From Rubripirellula lacrimiformis (lineage in GTDB: Bacteria > Planctomycetota > Planctomycetia > Pirellulales > Pirellulaceae), in the NCBI RefSeq assembly GCF_007741535.1, contig NZ_CP036525.1:620001-684000 (forward strand): a DNA stretch of 64,000 nucleotides. The letters run 5' to 3'. Below are positions 60,240 through 64,000 of this stretch, in pieces (position 1 is the first letter of the stretch; each line of letters opens with the position of its first letter). The notes below the pieces were generated by a model that ran no database searches, was not told where the DNA came from, and saw nothing but the letters and a program-made list of their open reading frames with translations. Both the position numbers and the translations under genes were made by a program.

Positions 60240-62785
60240 CGTTGCCACCGGATCAGGTCCAGTTCTAGCGGTACGTTGACGCCGGCGTGTTGCGGCACCA
60301 GACGTGGCGTGAACTCGGTCGCAGGACGGGCAGCCGGTACCGTTGTCCGGTAGGTCGCCCAATGCGAATCCGCATTGTCGGTGGATTCGTTTCGAGTCAT
60401 TTCTTGACGAACGATCGGCGATTCGTCTTTCGAATCTGCGTACAGTTCCACTCGCACAAAGCTGGGGTCTAGACCATCTAGATAAAGGTCCACGTCGAAG
60501 ACATGCTGTTCCGGGGTCGTTTCAATGCGCACGTCTCCGAATTTTAACGAAGCCCATTTCTCACGCACGGATCGTTCCCAGTGGACAATGTTGGTACCCA
60601 CGGTTCCACCCAGCAAAGTTCGATCACGCAGGTTCTTGGCAGCCGGTAGGTAGTGTTGTTCGGTGTACTGGCGAACGGTCCGAACGGCAGAGAATTGGGG
60701 CGTCAACTGGGACATGCTATTTCGCATGCGGGCAAGCCATCGGTTCGGGATGCCTTGGTCGTTGCGTTGATAGAACTCGGGGACGACCTCGTTTTCAAGA
60801 ATGTCGTACAGTTGTTCCGCTTCGACGGCATTCCAAGCCGGATCGTCGCCGTGTTCTTTTCCGTCGCCGATCGCCCAGCCAACGTCCGGCGTGTACGCCT
60901 CCGCCCACCAACCGTCCAATTCGGAAAGGTTGATTCCGCCGTTGACCAGCACCTTCATGCCGCTGGTCCCGCTGGCTTCCCAAGGCCGTCGAGGCGTGTT
61001 GACCCAAACGTCCGAACCTTGGACAAGATGTTCGGTCAACAACATGTCATAGTCGCTTAGGAAAATCACGTGCTGTCGCGCGATCGGATGTCGGATGAAA
61101 TCGATCCACTGGCGAATCAGATCCTGTCCGGCGTTGTCGGCTGGATGCGCCTTTCCCGCGATGATCAGTTGCACGGGGCATTCGGGATTGGTTAGCAAAC
61201 GTAACAGCCGATCCGGGTCGTGCAGCAATAGATTGGGGCGTTTGTAGGTTGCGAAACGGCGCGCGAAACCAAGCGTCAGCGTGTTGGGGTCAAACAGATG
61301 CTTGGCTGCTTCGACGTCTTCCGCAGATGAACCCGATGCCGCCAATTGCCGTGATAGTCGTTGACGGGCATAGTTGATCAGCGAGTGAGTCGAGTCGATG
61401 CGAAATTGCCACAATGTTTCGTCCGACACTCCGCCAATGTCACACGCCAATGTTTCACCGGTGCCAAGCCAACGGTCTTTGCCACAGGATTGCGTCCAGA
61501 CTTTGTCGGCCGTTGCCGAGTCCCAGCTGGGCATGTGAACGCCGTTGGTGACGTGCCCCACCGGCACTTCATCTTCGGGCCAATGAGGGAACAGTGGGGT
61601 GAAGATGCGGCGACTGACTTCGCCGTGCAAACGACTGACCCCGTTCACGCTGCCGCTGCCTCGGATTGCCAAATAGGCCATGTTGAAGGATTCGGATGCG
61701 TCGGTCGGGTTCTGTCGCCCCAGTGCTAACAAGTCATCGATCGAAATGCCCAGCTTGGCCTGCGCATAGCGCCCCAGGTACTGTTCGATCAAGTTCGGTG
61801 CAAAACGATCAAATCCAGCCGAGACTGCGGTATGGGTGGTGAACAGGTTGCCGGCTCGCGTCACCGCCAACGCGACATCGAACGGTTGACCTGTGGTTTC
61901 CATGAAACCGCGGGCGCGTTCCAGCACGGCAAAGGCGGCGTGCCCTTCGTTCAGATGGCAAACCTCGGGATCGATTCCCAGTTCCGTTAGCAGCCGCCAT
62001 CCGCCGATGCCTAGAACCAGTTCCTGCTGCAAACGCAGTTCGGCGCCACCGCCATACAATTCGCTGGTGATGCCGCGATGGGCCGGAAAGTTGGCTGCGT
62101 CGTTACTGTCAAGCAAATACAGCTTCACACGACCCACTTGAACCTGCCAAGCACGCAGCCAAACCGAGTACCCAGGAAGGTCCACCTTCAGACGCAACCA
62201 TTCCCCCTCGGCATCACGCAGCGGCCGGATCGGTAGCTGGCCGGGGTCGTTGTAGGGGTACAGGGCATGCTGTTGCCCGGCGTCGTCGATGGATTGGCGG
62301 AAATAGCCTTGCTGATACAGCAGTCCCACGGCTACCACCGGCACGCCCAGATCACTGGCCGCCTTCAATTGGTCGCCGGCGACGTTGCCCAGACCGCCCG
62401 AGTAGATGGGCAACGCCTCGCTAAGCATGAATTCCATGCTGAAGTAGGCGGCACACTTCAGTGGTGAATCGGCGTGCGTTTGTTGGAACCAAGCCGGTTG
62501 CTCGGCCGTTTGCTTGCGAACGTTTCGCAACTGATCGACCTTCGCACGAAAGTCGACGTCCGCCAGCACGTGTTCGATCTGCTTTCGTGAAACGGTTTGC
62601 AGAACCACCCACGGATTGTGCGTGATCTCCCAAAGCTCTGCATCTAGCCGACGCCAAATTTCGTCGGTCGCATGGTTCCAGGATGACCGTAGATCCAAAG
62701 CCAATTCGGCCAATGCTTCGAACCCGTCAATTTTGACAGGAAGCAGGTCGTAGACCGGGTTCACATTTCGTGGGTTTCCAGACAT
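60236..62785 (-). CDS. glgP: alpha-glucan (glycogen) phosphorylase
   Basis: An 849-residue GT35 phosphorylase of the alpha-glucan family with the YFSMEFMLSEALPIYSGGLGNVAGDQLKAASDLG start of the core, VCHLNEGHAAFAVLERAR, and the pyridoxal-phosphate region near 560-620 with RRPWEASGTSGMKVLVNGGINLSELDGWWAE. It releases glucose-1-phosphate from glycogen, feeding the pathway to fructose-6-phosphate and phosphoketolase. A C-terminal 140-residue domain seems to extend beyond the catalytic core. It lies three bases after the SpoIIAA-like gene. Confidence 0.93.
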   Translation of the reverse strand: MSGNPRNVNPVYDLLPVKIDGFEALAELALDLRSSWNHATDEIWRRLDAELWEITHNPWVVLQTVSRKQIEHVLADVDFRAKVDQLRNVRKQTAEQPAWFQQTHADSPLKCAAYFSMEFMLSEALPIYSGGLGNVAGDQLKAASDLGVPVVAVGLLYQQGYFRQSIDDAGQQHALYPYNDPGQLPIRPLRDAEGEWLRLKVDLPGYSVWLRAWQVQVGRVKLYLLDSNDAANFPAHRGITSELYGGGAELRLQQELVLGIGGWRLLTELGIDPEVCHLNEGHAAFAVLERARGFMETTGQPFDVALAVTRAGNLFTTHTAVSAGFDRFAPNLIEQYLGRYAQAKLGISIDDLLALGRQNPTDASESFNMAYLAIRGSGSVNGVSRLHGEVSRRIFTPLFPHWPEDEVPVGHVTNGVHMPSWDSATADKVWTQSCGKDRWLGTGETLACDIGGVSDETLWQFRIDSTHSLINYARQRLSRQLAASGSSAEDVEAAKHLFDPNTLTLGFARRFATYKRPNLLLHDPDRLLRLLTNPECPVQLIIAGKAHPADNAGQDLIRQWIDFIRHPIARQHVIFLSDYDMLLTEHLVQGSDVWVNTPRRPWEASGTSGMKVLVNGGINLSELDGWWAEAYTPDVGWAIGDGKEHGDDPAWNAVEAEQLYDILENEVVPEFYQRNDQGIPNRWLARMRNSMSQLTPQFSAVRTVRQYTEQHYLPAAKNLRDRTLLGGTVGTNIVHWERSVREKWASLKFGDVRIETTPEQHVFDVDLYLDGLDPSFVRVELYADSKDESPIVRQEMTRNESTDNADSHWATYRTTVPAARPATEFTPRLVPQHAGVNVPLELDLIRWQR

Positions 62786-62788
62786 TCC

Positions 62789-63148
62789 TTATTCTGCCAA
62801 CCATTTGCGAGCTTCGTCGATTTCGCTGACGTCAAAATAGCGAACGGAACCTGTCGTGAACGGTTTGCAAAAGATCGCCATGCCGTGTTCCCACTTCTTT
62901 TCGCCCACGATCGCTAGCCGTTCAATGTCATTGAAGTGCTTGGCGTCAAACTTGACGTCTTCCCACAGGGCGGCGGCTTCCCAGCCATGGAAATCGTGCA
63001 TCTGAAACAGGATCCTCACTTTGCCATAGGCTTCGATCTGCCGTTCGACCGATGGCGTAAAGAGGGCGTAGGCAGCACGGTCCAGTTTCCCAGAGACGCG
63101 AATCTCCAACAGGTTTCCATCTTGGACTTCACTCAGTTCAACCGACAT
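62789..63148 (-). CDS. SpoIIAA-like (STAS-fold) protein
   Basis: A 119-residue protein of the SpoIIAA-like family: LEIRVSGKLDRAAYALFTPSVERQIEAYGKVRILFQMHDFHGWEAAALWEDVKFDAKHFNDIERLAIVGEKKWEHGMAIFCKPFTTGSVRYFD. These proteins have a STAS-like fold but mostly lack the phosphorylatable serine and may bind lipid or partners. First gene of the energy operon. AAGGTG precedes the ATG. Promoter 63217-63231 predicts a 57-base leader. Confidence 0.85.
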   Translation of the reverse strand: MSVELSEVQDGNLLEIRVSGKLDRAAYALFTPSVERQIEAYGKVRILFQMHDFHGWEAAALWEDVKFDAKHFNDIERLAIVGEKKWEHGMAIFCKPFTTGSVRYFDVSEIDEARKWLAE

Positions 63149-63171
63149 GACATCACCTTAGGTTCGGAATG

Positions 63172-63216
63172 GATACAACGATTCAGCGTCCGAAGCGAAC
63201 GCTGAATCGTTGTATC
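63172..63216. repeat. perfect 18-bp inverted repeat over the transcription start of the energy operon
   Basis: Arms 63172-63189 and 63199-63216 are exactly complementary over 18 bases with a 9-base loop. The repeat begins one base from the -12 element of the promoter at 63217-63231 and covers the predicted +1 (about 63205). It may be an operator for a repressor, or a cruciform. The RNA would only include part of one arm, so an RNA hairpin of full length is unlikely from this start. Confidence 0.65.
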
Positions 63217-63231
63217 GCAACTGAAGTGCCA
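63217..63231 (-). promoter_or_regulatory. sigma-54 promoter of the energy operon
   Basis: Minus strand TGGCACTTCAGTTGC: full TGGCAC and TTGC. Predicted start about 63205, 57 bases before the ATG at 63148. It would drive SpoIIAA-like, glgP, ackA, xfp, phosphatase and the P-type ATPase. Confidence 0.8.
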
Positions 63232-63435
63232 AAGAACAAACGGCGGAGCCCGGACCGTTGAACGGGGCATTGGGGACCGTTCTCTGCCCGGTATCGCGCG
63301 AACCACATCGATGGCGTCCCATTGGGGCCGTAGACGCACACCTCCTGCGCCCGTATGTGCTCAGTCGAGCGTTTGGCCTGCCATTTGTATAGATTATCGC
63401 TGTCCCAGCGAGCCTTCACCGCCAAAGTCAACTCC

Positions 63436-63936
63436 ATGAACTACGCCGAAATATTTACACCCACCGCTGCAGCCATGCTGTTGGGGGGCGTCATCGGAAT
63501 CGAACGACAAATCAGCGGTCACTTTGCTGGCTTGCGTACGCACATGTTGGTGTCCTTGGGGGCGGCGCTGTTCATCTTGAGCTGCCGAGAGTCGACGACC
63601 GGGGCCGAGTTTGACTTGACCCGCGTGGTGCAGGGAATCGCTGCTGGTGTCGGGTTCATCGGTGGCGGGGCGATTCTGAAGACCGGACAAGAGCACAAGG
63701 TGCATGGATTGACGTCCGCAAGCTCCGTCTGGCTGTCCGCGGCAATCGGTACGACCTGTGGCCTTGCCCAATATCCGTTGGCCGTGACCAGCGCCGTGAT
63801 GGGGCTCTTCATTTTAACGGGGCTGCGCCCGGTCGAAGGTCTCTTTGCGAAGCCGAAGAAAAAGACCCCAAAGTCGCCGCACGGTGGCACGCCGAAGTCG
63901 TCTAGCAGGGACGACCAAAGTTTCACGGACGACTAA
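63436..63936 (+). CDS. MgtC/SapB family membrane protein
   Basis: A 166-residue membrane protein. It has the family pattern AAMLLGGVIGIERQISGHFAGLRTHMLVSLGAALFI and IAAGVGFIGGGAILKTGQEHKVHGLTSASSVWLSAAIGTTCGL, with four helices, then a basic cytoplasmic tail of about 35 residues. MgtC proteins affect magnesium homeostasis and ATP synthase activity in intracellular or starved bacteria; for this short form the role is not established. Start 63436 is chosen over the longer frame at 63355, which would add an unrelated Cys/Arg-rich tail. No clear sigma-54 element upstream. Confidence 0.87.
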   Translation: MNYAEIFTPTAAAMLLGGVIGIERQISGHFAGLRTHMLVSLGAALFILSCRESTTGAEFDLTRVVQGIAAGVGFIGGGAILKTGQEHKVHGLTSASSVWLSAAIGTTCGLAQYPLAVTSAVMGLFILTGLRPVEGLFAKPKKKTPKSPHGGTPKSSSRDDQSFTDD

Positions 63937-64000
63937 GGCTACTCGCCACGTACCGGCATGCGATTCGGCTGCACGCTGATTTCGCTGCATACTGATTTCG

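Noticed and set aside
1-64000. Mobile elements, CRISPR arrays, tRNA or rRNA genes, prophage
   Set aside because: No transposase or integrase, no regularly spaced repeats, no CCA-ended cloverleaf and no rRNA-like stretch was seen; the block looks like stable chromosome.

Overview
The window reads as a chromosomal segment of a planctomycete, probably a Pirellulaceae/Rhodopirellula-type bacterium. This is inferred from moderately high GC, many 1-8 nt gene overlaps and the gene content (tandem universal stress proteins, BON proteins, DHODH-like proteins, short planctomycete-type hypotheticals). I could not run a database search, so the taxonomy is provisional. No rRNA, tRNA, CRISPR array, phage or insertion sequence was seen.

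Almost every gene fits one theme: surviving low oxygen, energy limitation or envelope stress. Layout: (1) 1-6460: end of a class I aldolase, then a minus-strand operon of two universal stress proteins, a small c-type cytochrome, a kinase-like/AAA protein and a DHODH-like protein, with a divergent TerB-like gene. (2) 6552-11191: second DHODH-like protein with an HhH DNA-binding protein, divergent from an Hsp20 / coiled-coil / DsrE / phosphofructokinase operon. (3) 11270-17008: NtrC-type activator, hemerythrin, amidotransferase + ATP-grasp pair, universal stress protein. (4) 17010-21303: MacAB-like export operon. (5) 21619-28363: DUF4404, a hydrolase-fold protein, a hybrid kinase, a FixL-type heme-PAS kinase, a double-receiver protein, flavodoxin, BON protein and another kinase. 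(6) 28590-32167: cardiolipin synthase, universal stress protein, two small proteins. (7) 32473-39909: TolC, adaptor, double ABC ATPase and two ABC-2 permeases. (8) 40067-46102: RIC/hemerythrin protein, second NtrC-type activator, a giant PAS/GAF kinase and a receiver. (9) 46425-49930: glycogen genes glgC and glgX. (10) 50027-53457: second ABC exporter. (11) 53609-63148: a minus-strand energy operon (SpoIIAA-like, glycogen phosphorylase, acetate kinase, phosphoketolase, histidine phosphatase, proton-pumping P-type ATPase), then MgtC.

The main discovery is regulatory. Nearly all of these transcription units begin with a sigma-54 type -24/-12 element (GG-N10-GC, mostly TGGCAC...TTGC-like) at a sensible distance from the start codon; I list twenty. 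Upstream of many lies a palindrome of the form YGTGY-N6-GCACR, absent from standard descriptions I know, in enhancer-like positions and often shared by divergent promoters. Both sigma-54 activator genes carry the same arrangement in front of themselves, and the two activators have nearly the same DNA-recognition helix. With a FixL-type heme-PAS kinase in the same region, the simplest model is a sigma-54 controlled, probably oxygen- or redox-sensing dormancy/fermentation regulon, functionally comparable to (but not homologous in its regulators with) the mycobacterial DosR regulon. Glycogen would be the stored carbon, phosphoketolase plus acetate kinase would give ATP without respiration, the P-type ATPase would keep the proton gradient, and the stress proteins would protect the resting cell.
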